From: Sphingobacteriaceae bacterium
GTDB lineage: Bacteria > Bacteroidota > Bacteroidia > Sphingobacteriales > Sphingobacteriaceae
Length of the DNA stretch: 9,537 bases
Assembly (NCBI GenBank): GCA_025450155.1
Contig: JANWIB010000144.1
Coordinates: 1-9,537 of the forward strand
Direction of reading: 5' to 3'
The translations under genes were made by a program, and so were the position numbers. Under the pieces are notes generated by a model. That model was not told where the DNA came from, did no database searches, and saw only the letters and a program-made list of their open reading frames with translations. Positions 1-6,540 of the stretch are shown piece by piece. Position 1 is the stretch's first letter. The number at the start of each line of letters is the position of its first letter.

Positions 1-317
1 GCAGGTGTCATACCCTCAATGTTGATAAATAAATCGTGTAGCCGTCCTGTGCCTGAAAGCCCTGTTTCATGGGCGGTTTCAAATAGTGTTGCCCGGTTTT
101 CTTTTAATAGTCTTTTTGCATATTCTATGCTGATGTATTGTAGAAATTTCTTTGGGCTTGTTCCTGCCCACTCGCTGAAGAGTCGTTGAAAATGAAAGGG
201 GCTTAAATGCACTTTCTGTGCAACCTCGTCAAGATTAGGCTGATCTTTAAAGTTGGTTTTAATATATGCTATTGCTTCTGCAATTCGTTTATAGTTAATG
301 CTTTGTTGTTCAGTCAT
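1..317 (-). CDS. AraC-type HTH region of an Ada-like methylated-DNA-protein cysteine methyltransferase (partial, N-terminal part)
   Basis: The start codon is the CAT at 315-317 and the frame stays open to the window edge, giving 105 codons. The protein begins MTEQQSINYKRIAEAIAYIK and carries an AraC-family DNA-binding domain at about residues 10-105. The first HTH reads LDEVAQKVHLSPFHFQRLF and the second half ends GLSGTGRLHDLFINIEGMTP. That last stretch, with the preceding WAGTSPKKFLQYIS, is typical of Bacteroidota proteins in which an AraC HTH is fused to a C-terminal O6-alkylguanine-DNA alkyltransferase domain. Such proteins remove alkyl groups from DNA and may also activate transcription, as E. 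coli Ada does. The alkyltransferase half and its PCHR active site lie outside the window, so that part of the call is inferred from the HTH's resemblance to the family. A plain AraC regulator is the alternative. The gene is divergent from the DUF3467 gene at 421. Confidence 0.75.
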   Translation of the reverse strand, partial: MTEQQSINYKRIAEAIAYIKTNFKDQPNLDEVAQKVHLSPFHFQRLFSEWAGTSPKKFLQYISIEYAKRLLKENRATLFETAHETGLSGTGRLHDLFINIEGMTP

Positions 318-334
318 ATAATTCAAATTTGATT

Positions 335-365
335 CAAAGGTCGAAAGAAATGCATCATCATAAAA
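335..365 (-). promoter_or_regulatory. Weak candidate Bacteroidota promoter for the leftward Ada-like gene
   Basis: Read on the minus strand, TTTT (362-365) is followed by 19 bases and then GACCTTTG (335-342). The Bacteroidota primary-sigma pattern is TTTG-N19-TAnnTTTG, so the spacing fits, but one base differs in the -33 element and one in the -7 element. The -7 element lies about 17 bases before the start codon. In this AT-rich 103-bp divergent gap (318-420) the match could be chance. I found no equivalent match for the rightward gene at 421. Confidence 0.22.
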
Positions 366-420
366 TCCGAAATTTGCTAACTTTTCGTCATTTTTAGAAG
401 GACTTCTTTATTTTTACAAC

Positions 421-732
421 ATGGAAGATCAAAACAACGAAAACCAATTAAACATAGAACTTTCCGAAGATATTGCTGAAGGCATTTATTCTAATCTTGC
501 AATTATTACACATTCTAATACTGAATTTGTGCTTGATTTCATTCGGGTAATGCCGGGGGTTCCTAAAGCTAAGGTAAAATCCAGAATTGTTCTTACACCA
601 GAACATGCCAAAAGGCTGGCTAAGGCATTGGAAGATAATATTGAAAAGTTTGAGGCTATAAACGGTAGAATTAAGTTCCAGGAAGAGGGAGGAATACCTT
701 TGAATTTTGGAGGGCCTACAGCACAGGCTTAG
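421..732 (+). CDS. DUF3467 family protein
   Basis: This 103-residue cytoplasmic protein has no signal peptide or membrane segment. The core SEDIAEGIYSNLAIITHSNT, followed by EFVLDFIRVMPGVPKAKVKS and RIVLTPEHAKRLAKALEDNI, is the conserved body of DUF3467, a small family common in Bacteroidota whose biochemical role is not known to me. The pattern suggests a strand-rich core (residues about 10-60) and a helix at about 60-80. The tail (about 88-103) is rich in Gly, Pro and Ala and probably disordered. In some Bacteroidota a DUF3467 gene lies beside the RNA polymerase genes; here it does not. The upstream region is A/T-rich with no Shine-Dalgarno sequence, which is normal for this phylum. It lies 36 bp before the membrane-protein gene on the same strand, so the two may be co-transcribed. 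Confidence 0.85.
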   Translation: MEDQNNENQLNIELSEDIAEGIYSNLAIITHSNTEFVLDFIRVMPGVPKAKVKSRIVLTPEHAKRLAKALEDNIEKFEAINGRIKFQEEGGIPLNFGGPTAQA

Positions 733-768
733 TGATATTGACTTTTAATAAAAAAGATTTATATCGGG

Positions 769-1233
769 ATGGGTAGAATTAACTTTTTGAAATTCCTGGT
801 GCTTTTTGTTTTTTCTTTGCTCTGGTATTTGGTTATTGGAATTGTGGGAGGTAGTGTTCCTATTTGGGGAGAAATGTGGCTACCGCATCTTCTTTGTGCT
901 TTAATAACTTCGCTTCTTATCGGGTTATTGTTCTATAAACCAATTATTGAATGGACAAGTTGGAATTGGTATTTTTTGCCAATATTAACATTGGCGACCT
1001 CAACTATTATTTTCGGATTTCTATTGCCTTTTTCAGGGATGATATATGGAAAAATAACAGCCAATAATTCCGGTGTGGATGGTGAAGCATTTTATTTAAC
1101 CCCGATAACTTTTCTATTTTATTCCTTTACTTATTTCATCGTGTTATTCTATCCGCTAGCTCTGATAACTCAATCTATCATGAGATATAGCTTCAGAAAA
1201 ATAGAAAAAGGTAAAACGGATAAAAATTTCTAG
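769..1233 (+). CDS. Unrecognised small integral membrane protein with four predicted helices
   Basis: I do not recognise the family of this 154-residue protein. Four hydrophobic stretches are visible at about residues 8-28, 38-56, 67-90 and 110-133. A short positive N-terminus (MGRINFLK) and a strongly basic C-terminus (about 139-152, with many Arg and Lys) would put both ends in the cytoplasm under the positive-inside rule. The loop between helices 3 and 4 (about 94-109) is polar and would face the periplasm. Trp and Tyr residues cluster near helix ends (EWTSWNWYF at 61-69), as at a membrane interface. No catalytic or transporter motif is evident. It follows the DUF3467 gene by 36 bp and converges on miaA with a 4-bp overlap. 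Coding status rests on the intact frame and the coherent helix pattern. Confidence 0.7.
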   Translation: MGRINFLKFLVLFVFSLLWYLVIGIVGGSVPIWGEMWLPHLLCALITSLLIGLLFYKPIIEWTSWNWYFLPILTLATSTIIFGFLLPFSGMIYGKITANNSGVDGEAFYLTPITFLFYSFTYFIVLFYPLALITQSIMRYSFRKIEKGKTDKNF

Positions 1234-2141
1234 TCGGGTAATCTCATCTTTTCGTGTAGGTAATTAATAATTTGCATTTCTTGTTTCGGTTCGAACCACT
1301 TAATGTCAGAATCTTTTCGAAACCAGGTTAATTGGCGTTTAGCGAATCGGCGTGTGTTTTGTTTTATTTTTTCTGTTGCTTCTGCAAGGGAAGTCTTCCC
1401 GTTTAAGTAATCAAATAGTTCAGCGTATCCTACGGTTTGTAACGCATTAAGGTGTTGATAAGGTAAAAGACGTTTTACTTCATCTATTAATCCCGCTGAA
1501 ATCATTTCATCCACCCTATTATTAATTCGCTTGTATAATACTTCCCGGTTAGTGTTAAGCCCAATTTTGATTGTTTTAAACGGTCTGGGTTTCTCGATAT
1601 TTAATCTATAAGATGAAAATGGCTTTCCGGTAGCAAGCATAACTTCCAATGCCCGGATAACTCGTTGGGGATTGTTTCTGTCTACTTGTTGATAATACTC
1701 TGGGTCTAACTCTTTTAATTGTTCTTGTAACGGATAAATACCTTTTTCTTTTAATATCGTATTCAGGTCTTCTCTAATGGCTGCATCTGCTTTTGGGAGA
1801 TTATCAAATCCTTGTGTCACCGCATTTACGTATAAACCTGAACCACCCACCAGTATGGCACTATTTTTTTCTTTATAAATCTCTTTTAAAATGGTTATCG
1901 CGTCATTTTCATAATCGCCAACCGTATATTCATCCTGAATATGAAGTGAATTAATGAAATAATGGGTAACCTGGTTTAGCACCTCTTCTGAGGGTTTAGC
2001 TGTGCCAATACTCATCTCACGATAGAACTGGCGGGAGTCGGCAGACAGGATTCCGGTATGGAATTCTTTGGCAAGATGAATAGCTAAGTCTGTTTTTCCG
2101 ATTGCCGTAGGACCGACAATTGTTATAAGGTAGTTAGCCAC
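1230..2141 (-). CDS. miaA: tRNA dimethylallyltransferase (tRNA A37 isopentenylation)
   Basis: MiaA transfers a dimethylallyl group from DMAPP to N6 of A37 in tRNAs that read UNN codons, giving i6A37, which stabilises codon-anticodon pairing. At 303 residues it has the family's usual length. Visible motifs are the P-loop-like GPTAIGKT at residues 10-17, DSRQFY at 35-40 (substrate-binding Asp), GGSGLYVNAV at 99-108, NPQRVIRALEV at 157-167, TVGYAELFDYL further on, and the C-terminal NTRRFAKRQLTWFRKD that contacts tRNA. It is the last gene of the leftward run, 31 bp after the acidic-tailed protein gene. Its stop codon overlaps that of the convergent membrane-protein gene. Nothing is truncated or missing. 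Confidence 0.97.
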   Translation of the reverse strand: MANYLITIVGPTAIGKTDLAIHLAKEFHTGILSADSRQFYREMSIGTAKPSEEVLNQVTHYFINSLHIQDEYTVGDYENDAITILKEIYKEKNSAILVGGSGLYVNAVTQGFDNLPKADAAIREDLNTILKEKGIYPLQEQLKELDPEYYQQVDRNNPQRVIRALEVMLATGKPFSSYRLNIEKPRPFKTIKIGLNTNREVLYKRINNRVDEMISAGLIDEVKRLLPYQHLNALQTVGYAELFDYLNGKTSLAEATEKIKQNTRRFAKRQLTWFRKDSDIKWFEPKQEMQIINYLHEKMRLPD

Positions 2142-2172
2142 AAGTTAGCTCTTTAGTACTTGTGTAAATAGA

Positions 2173-2823
2173 TTAATAATCCTCTTTATTGCTGTAATCG
2201 TCAGATTCGTAGTTCTCATTGTCTGAGAATTCATCCAAGAACTCGTCACTTTCATCCTCTTCTGCATCTTTGTGTTCTTCCTCATCAGTTACTTCAAGAC
2301 CCAAGTCCTCTACAACTTCCATTTCTTCGGTTGTCTCAGCCTCATAGTCCGCTTCATGCAAGAAATCAAAGTTCTCAGAATCCAGGTCTTCTACAGGAGG
2401 AATAGGGACGAATCCTAAAGGTTTAGGTGCCTCGCCTATAGTTTTAGCAATAAAGGGGTACTCTTTTCCTTTTTCTTCATCTAAAATTTTAATTAATTCT
2501 ACATGAAAATCATAAGGACGATCAAAGTTATAGGTGTAATAAAATTTTTGGTGAGGATCGTCAATAAAACCGCTAAGTTTTGAATTAGACATTAATGCAA
2601 CACGCTGTTCCACTTTTCGTTGTGTTGGCAAGTAGGCAATTTCTTCGGCTTTTATCCATTGATCGTTGCATACAAAAAATGAAGATGATTGCTCGGAATT
2701 GTATCCGGTAGTACGATGAATAGCATGATGAAGGTCCTCAAACGTTTGATTGGAGCGTATATCAATTTCTCGACTCACATCGTCATAATCTTCAAAGGAA
2801 ATTTTAAATCTGTAGATGGCCAT
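2173..2823 (-). CDS. pRiA4b ORF-3-like protein with a long acidic C-terminal tail
   Basis: This 216-residue cytoplasmic protein appears to have two parts. The N-terminal part (about 1-140) starts MAIYRFKISFEDYDDVSREI and continues with TFEDLHHAIHRTTGY. This resembles the pRiA4b ORF-3 fold (also annotated as IS1096 passenger TnpR-like), although the WRR motif usual in that family is absent. The C-terminal part (145-216) is a low-complexity acidic tail: 35 of 72 residues are Asp or Glu and only two are Lys. The function is unknown. Despite the family's plasmid- and IS-derived names, nothing mobile surrounds it. It lies between cca (83 bp upstream) and miaA (31 bp downstream) on the same strand, which suggests co-expression with tRNA-processing genes. 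The tail could mimic nucleic acid or bind a basic partner; that is inference only. Confidence 0.75.
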   Translation of the reverse strand: MAIYRFKISFEDYDDVSREIDIRSNQTFEDLHHAIHRTTGYNSEQSSSFFVCNDQWIKAEEIAYLPTQRKVEQRVALMSNSKLSGFIDDPHQKFYYTYNFDRPYDFHVELIKILDEEKGKEYPFIAKTIGEAPKPLGFVPIPPVEDLDSENFDFLHEADYEAETTEEMEVVEDLGLEVTDEEEHKDAEEDESDEFLDEFSDNENYESDDYSNKEDY

Positions 2824-2906
2824 TGTTTTTAATCAATTTATAACGCTATAAAAATAAAAAAACAGCGTATCAATAACGTATTCTTGCTAATAAAGTTTAA
2901 TATTTT

Positions 2907-4319
2907 TTATATAGACTGGTTTACAGGGAAAATATTTAATTCTTCTCCTTTTTTTAACATGAATTTTAGGGCCTCTTCTCTGTTGTTTTTAATTTCACCA
3001 TCTAAAATAGCTTCTCTTATCTGGTTTTTTATTAGCCCAACCTCTTTTCCAGGCTTTAAGTTAAAAATTTGCATAATGTCTTCGCCACTTATTGGGGGTT
3101 GCCAATTTCGTATTTTGTCCCGTTCCTCAACATCTTTTAATTTTTGTTTTACGAGTTCGAAGTTTTGGCGGTATTTTTTAACCTTGTATTCATTTTTAGT
3201 GGTTACATCGGCATGGCAAAGCACCATCAGGCTATCAATAGCCTCACCAGCTTCAAATAATAGCCTTCGTAAAGCCGAGTCGGTAATAATATCCTGAGCC
3301 AATACAATAGGACGAAGATGCAGTTGTACTAACTTTTGTACAAATTTCATCTTTTCGTTTAAAGGAAGCTTCAGTTGAGCAAAAATTTTAGGAACCATGC
3401 GGGCTCCCTTCTCCTCATGCCCGTGGAATGTCCAGCCATGTTGTTTGTCAAAACGTTTTGTTGCCGGTTTTGCTATATCGTGTAAAATGGCGGCCCAACG
3501 TAACCAAAGATCATCGGTATTTTCGGCTATATTATCTAATACTTGTAAGGTATGGTAAAAATTGTCTTTATGGCCTTTTCCATCTATAACATCTACGCCA
3601 TAAAGATGAGTCATTTGAGGAAAAATAATATGCAGCAATCCGGTATCGAAAAGGTATTTAAAACCGATGGAAGGCTTAGGAGATAGAATTATTTTATTGA
3701 GTTCATCAGTAATACGCTCTTTCGAGACAATATGTATTCGTTCTCTATTCAATTTTATAGCCTCATATGCTTCAGAATGAATGAGGAAGTTTAGTTGAGC
3801 GGCAAAGCGGATTGCTCGCATCATTCTGAGCGGATCATCGGAGAATGTTTCAATCGGGTTGAGCGGCGTTCGTATAAGTCTATCTTTCAGGTCTTTAATC
3901 CCATTAAAAGGATCAGTAAGTTCTCCAAAATTTTTGCCATTGATGACTAATGCCATTGCATTAATGGTGAAATCGCGACGCTTTTGATCGTCTTCTAATG
4001 TTCCATTTTCTACTAAAGGCTTTCTTGAATCGCCACGATACGATTCTTTCCGTGCCCCTACAAATTCTATTTCCAAATCCTGGTAACGTAGCATGGCAGT
4101 ACCAAAATTTTTAAAGATTGAAAGATTTGTCCGTAAAATTTTTGCCGCTTTTTCAGCAAAAGCGATTCCGTTACCAATCACCAAGAAATCGATGTCTTTA
4201 GATGGGCGCTTTAAAAAAATATCTCTTACAAAACCTCCTATTACATAAACTTCCGTTTGGGTTTCGTCTGCAAGTTTTGATAGTTTTATGAATACGGGAT
4301 GTTGAAGGTGCGCTTTCAT
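2907..4319 (-). CDS. cca: CCA tRNA nucleotidyltransferase with HD domain
   Basis: This enzyme adds or repairs the 3'-terminal CCA of tRNAs from CTP and ATP without a template. The class II nucleotidyltransferase head (about 20-160) shows GGFVRD at 28-33, the metal-binding pair D42-I-D44, and RRDFTINAMA at 114-123, the nucleotide-selection region. The neck begins with DDPLRMMRAIRF at 161-172. An HD-type domain follows, with H256 in NFYHTLQV and the H280-D281 pair in AAILHDIAKP; in relatives this domain has phosphohydrolase activity. The 470-residue length fits the HD-containing form common in Bacteroidota. A CC-adding or A-adding split enzyme or a poly(A) polymerase is possible in this superfamily, but with no second copy visible full CCA synthesis is the simplest reading. 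It starts 23 bp after tsaC. Confidence 0.94.
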   Translation of the reverse strand: MKAHLQHPVFIKLSKLADETQTEVYVIGGFVRDIFLKRPSKDIDFLVIGNGIAFAEKAAKILRTNLSIFKNFGTAMLRYQDLEIEFVGARKESYRGDSRKPLVENGTLEDDQKRRDFTINAMALVINGKNFGELTDPFNGIKDLKDRLIRTPLNPIETFSDDPLRMMRAIRFAAQLNFLIHSEAYEAIKLNRERIHIVSKERITDELNKIILSPKPSIGFKYLFDTGLLHIIFPQMTHLYGVDVIDGKGHKDNFYHTLQVLDNIAENTDDLWLRWAAILHDIAKPATKRFDKQHGWTFHGHEEKGARMVPKIFAQLKLPLNEKMKFVQKLVQLHLRPIVLAQDIITDSALRRLLFEAGEAIDSLMVLCHADVTTKNEYKVKKYRQNFELVKQKLKDVEERDKIRNWQPPISGEDIMQIFNLKPGKEVGLIKNQIREAILDGEIKNNREEALKFMLKKGEELNIFPVNQSI

Positions 4320-4342
4320 GTAATCTTACAAAAGTAAGGAAA

Positions 4343-4909
4343 CTATTTTCTAATGAATGAAAACCGCCCGTCGGGCTCTATTTTCATAATGGTTGATGAG
4401 TGTTTCTCGATGAGGTCTTCTTGCTCCAGGTTAACAACGTAATCTACGCCATTTATTATTTTTTCAGATATGGCATGAAAGTTTTTAGGCGAGCTTTCGC
4501 CACTTAAATTGGCTGATGTGGAGACAATGGGTTTTCGGAAGCGCTGAATAAGCTGCTGACAAAAGGGGTGTTTTACAATGCGTATGCCTACACTTCCATC
4601 GGATGCGATAACATTAGGCGCTAAATTTTTAGCGCCGGAATAAATAATGGTTAATGGGTTTTCTGCATATGCTATCAAATCGTAAGCGATAGTGGGTACT
4701 TCATTTACATAGCCATCCAGTTTATTTTCGCTGTCGAGCAGAACGATCATGCTTTTTCCCTCTTCCCGCCCCTTCAGTTTAAAGATTCTCGCCACCGCAT
4801 CTTGATTGGTCGCATCGCAACCAATACCCCAAATCGTATCAGTAGGGTAGAGGATGAGTCCGCCAGATTGCAAAACTTCAATAGCTTTATTAACTTCTTC
4901 CTTAAGCAT
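4343..4909 (-). CDS. tsaC: L-threonylcarbamoyladenylate synthase (Sua5/YrdC/TsaC family)
   Basis: TsaC/Sua5 makes threonylcarbamoyl-AMP from threonine, bicarbonate and ATP, the first step of t6A37 formation in ANN-decoding tRNAs. I take the ATG at 4907-4909 as the start, giving 188 residues. The protein then begins MLKEEVNKAIEVLQSGG and runs straight into the conserved YPTDTIWGIG (21-30). An in-frame ATG at 4937-4939 would add ten residues (MMLVYRNKLK) that look unlike the family. The KxR motif is K46-G-R48 and the SxN motif is S132-A-N134 within STSANLSG, which points to a true TsaC/Sua5 rather than YciO. The C-terminal Sua5 domain is absent, so this is the short form. The chosen start overlaps the stop of the preceding glycosyltransferase gene by 8 nt, consistent with translational coupling. 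cca follows after 23 bp. Confidence 0.93.
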   Translation of the reverse strand: MLKEEVNKAIEVLQSGGLILYPTDTIWGIGCDATNQDAVARIFKLKGREEGKSMIVLLDSENKLDGYVNEVPTIAYDLIAYAENPLTIIYSGAKNLAPNVIASDGSVGIRIVKHPFCQQLIQRFRKPIVSTSANLSGESSPKNFHAISEKIINGVDYVVNLEQEDLIEKHSSTIMKIEPDGRFSFIRK

Positions 4910-5705
4910 TTTTAGTTTGTTTCTGTATACCAGCATCACACCACTTTATATTTAAATCAATAGTGCGCTGTAAAATAGTTTCATTTGCAGTGAGATTTGA
5001 GCGGGTGCTTCCTTTATGCCAAATATGGTATACAATTCCGCTAAATTTTAAAAAATGTTTTTTTATGCCTGAGTTGATTAACCGAATGGCAAGTTCAGCA
5101 TCTTCACTTCCCCAGCCTTGTATGTCCTCGTTATAACCATTTACCCTGATAAGATCCTTTTTCCAAAAAGACATGTTACAGCCCCTTAACGAAAGTGGTT
5201 TATTTTTTTTATATCGTTTTAGCAAAAAGGAAGATAGTAAAGGGATACGGATACTGTTTAATACAGTAGCTATGGGTAATTTAAATAAGTTGGGGGTAAA
5301 GCTTTTTTGGATTAATATTTTCTCGCTATAGTTTTTGCTAAGAGATACTCTGCTTCCGCAAATAAAAAATCCCTGGTATGCAAAACGCATATGATCTTCT
5401 ATAAAATGAGGATGAATAATTACATCGCCGTCTATTTGTATGATGTAATCGCATCCTGTACTTGCAATAGCTTTGTTTCTAATTACCGAAAGTCGAAACC
5501 CTTCATCTGGATGCCAGATGTGTTTAATTCGGGGTTCTTTTTCTTGAAAATGTGCAATCAAACTTCGGGTCTCTTCTACAGAACCATCATCGGCTATAAT
5601 TATTTCGTCTGGAATTAGTGTTTGCTTTAAAACCGAATTTAAGCAATGTTCTAAGGCTTGGGGCCAGTTGTAGGTTGAAATGATAAGGGCTATACCAGGT
5701 CGCAT
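4902..5705 (-). CDS. Family 2 glycosyltransferase (downstream copy of a tandem pair)
   Basis: This 267-residue GT-A fold glycosyltransferase probably transfers a sugar from a nucleotide-sugar donor to a surface glycan; donor and acceptor cannot be read from the sequence. ALIISTYNWPQALEHCLNSV opens the Rossmann-like half. DDGS lies at 39-42, the GFRLSVIRNKA segment at 69-79, the DxD metal site D92-G-D94, and GWGSED at 197-202 supplies the likely catalytic acidic residues. The second half resembles the galactosyltransferase C-terminal domain (Glyco_transf_7C) seen in chondroitin-polymerase-like enzymes. No transmembrane helix is evident, so it should be soluble or membrane-peripheral. Its start codon shares one base with the stop codon of the upstream paralogue (5705-6520), and the two align over their whole length. 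Its own end overlaps tsaC. Confidence 0.9.
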   Translation of the reverse strand: MRPGIALIISTYNWPQALEHCLNSVLKQTLIPDEIIIADDGSVEETRSLIAHFQEKEPRIKHIWHPDEGFRLSVIRNKAIASTGCDYIIQIDGDVIIHPHFIEDHMRFAYQGFFICGSRVSLSKNYSEKILIQKSFTPNLFKLPIATVLNSIRIPLLSSFLLKRYKKNKPLSLRGCNMSFWKKDLIRVNGYNEDIQGWGSEDAELAIRLINSGIKKHFLKFSGIVYHIWHKGSTRSNLTANETILQRTIDLNIKWCDAGIQKQTKNA

Positions 5706-6520
5706 TAACTTAGATATTGATTAACCCCTCCAGCGGTGTTAACGATTTTATCGTTCAACGTTTTCTGAAGAATCTCGAAATTCTTTTTTTCGTTTTCCTT
5801 TGTGTTTGATTCTTTATGATACAGGTGGTAAACAATGCCGGCAAATTTCAGATAACGTTTAGAAACTCCATTATTCATCATTCTTAAAGTTAAATCACTA
5901 TCCTCGTGTCCCCAACCTTCAAAAGACTCATTGTAGCCGTTTACAGCAATAAAGTCTTCCTTCCAATAAGCCATATTGGCACCCCGGGCAAAATATACCG
6001 GATAGCGGTTTTTATATCGATCTATAAGATAATTGCTTAGTGGGATTATTCTTAAGCTATTTTCTCTACGTTTAATATCAGGTTCAAAAATGTTGATATT
6101 GATTCTTTTGCTTTCTAAAAGTTTTTGTGAGATAACGGGTCCCAGCATTACCCTCGAACCCTGTACCAAGGCTTTTTCTCTTGCAACAGCCAGGTGATCT
6201 TGTACAAATTTTGGGTGAAGAATAACATCTCCATCTATTTGTAAGATATACTTCCCTTTTGCTGCAGCTACACTTTTGTTTCTAATCTGAGATAATCTAA
6301 ACCCCATGTCTTCTTGCCAAATATATTGTAAGGGGATGCTAAACAGTTGTTGATAGTGAGCAACAAGCTGCCGAGTCTCGGCAGTTGAGCCGTCATCTGC
6401 AATAATTAATTCTCCCGGAAGCACGTGTTGTGCTAATATGCTCAGTAAGGATAATTCAAGTGCTTCGGGCCAATTGTAGGTACTAACTATTAAGGTGCAA
6501 TCTTCGGCTTTAACGGGCAT
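5705..6520 (-). CDS. Family 2 glycosyltransferase (upstream copy of a tandem pair)
   Basis: This 271-residue GT-A glycosyltransferase is a paralogue of the gene at 4902-5705. The order of motifs is the same: LIVSTYNWPEALELSLLSIL near the N-terminus, DDGS at 42-45, GFRLSQIRNKS at 73-83, DGD at 96-98 (metal and donor diphosphate binding) and GWGHED at 202-207. The region between the DxD and the second motif block (about 125-175) is the least alike in the two proteins, so acceptor or donor choice may differ there. No signal peptide or membrane segment is visible. It lies 20 bp after dapD and its TAA stop overlaps the next ATG in a TAATG junction, so the pair is probably translationally coupled and may work on one glycan. 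The exact sugar specificity is unknown. Confidence 0.9.
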   Translation of the reverse strand: MPVKAEDCTLIVSTYNWPEALELSLLSILAQHVLPGELIIADDGSTAETRQLVAHYQQLFSIPLQYIWQEDMGFRLSQIRNKSVAAAKGKYILQIDGDVILHPKFVQDHLAVAREKALVQGSRVMLGPVISQKLLESKRININIFEPDIKRRENSLRIIPLSNYLIDRYKNRYPVYFARGANMAYWKEDFIAVNGYNESFEGWGHEDSDLTLRMMNNGVSKRYLKFAGIVYHLYHKESNTKENEKKNFEILQKTLNDKIVNTAGGVNQYLS

Positions 6521-6540
6521 ACATCAGTTGATTTTCTAAA

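Noticed and set aside
318..420. Promoter for the DUF3467 gene
   Set aside because: TAACTTTT at 378-385 resembles a -7 element, but no TTTG or TTG lies at a suitable distance upstream.
2173..2823. Possible mobile element suggested by the IS1096/pRiA4b family names
   Set aside because: No transposase, terminal inverted repeats or target duplication are seen, and neighbours are housekeeping genes.
2843..2868. ACGCT/AGCGT inverted repeat between cca and the acidic-tailed protein gene
   Set aside because: Only five pairs around a 16-nt A-rich loop; as a terminator or regulatory hairpin it would be unstable, and read-through into the next gene seems more likely.
2884..3297. Open frame of 137 codons on the plus strand opposite cca
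   Set aside because: It lies almost wholly inside the well-supported cca gene on the other strand; its Ser/Phe-rich translation resembles no family and is a by-product of cca codon use.
5391..5618. Open frame of 75 codons opposite the downstream glycosyltransferase gene
   Set aside because: Fully antisense to a conserved gene and without any recognisable feature.
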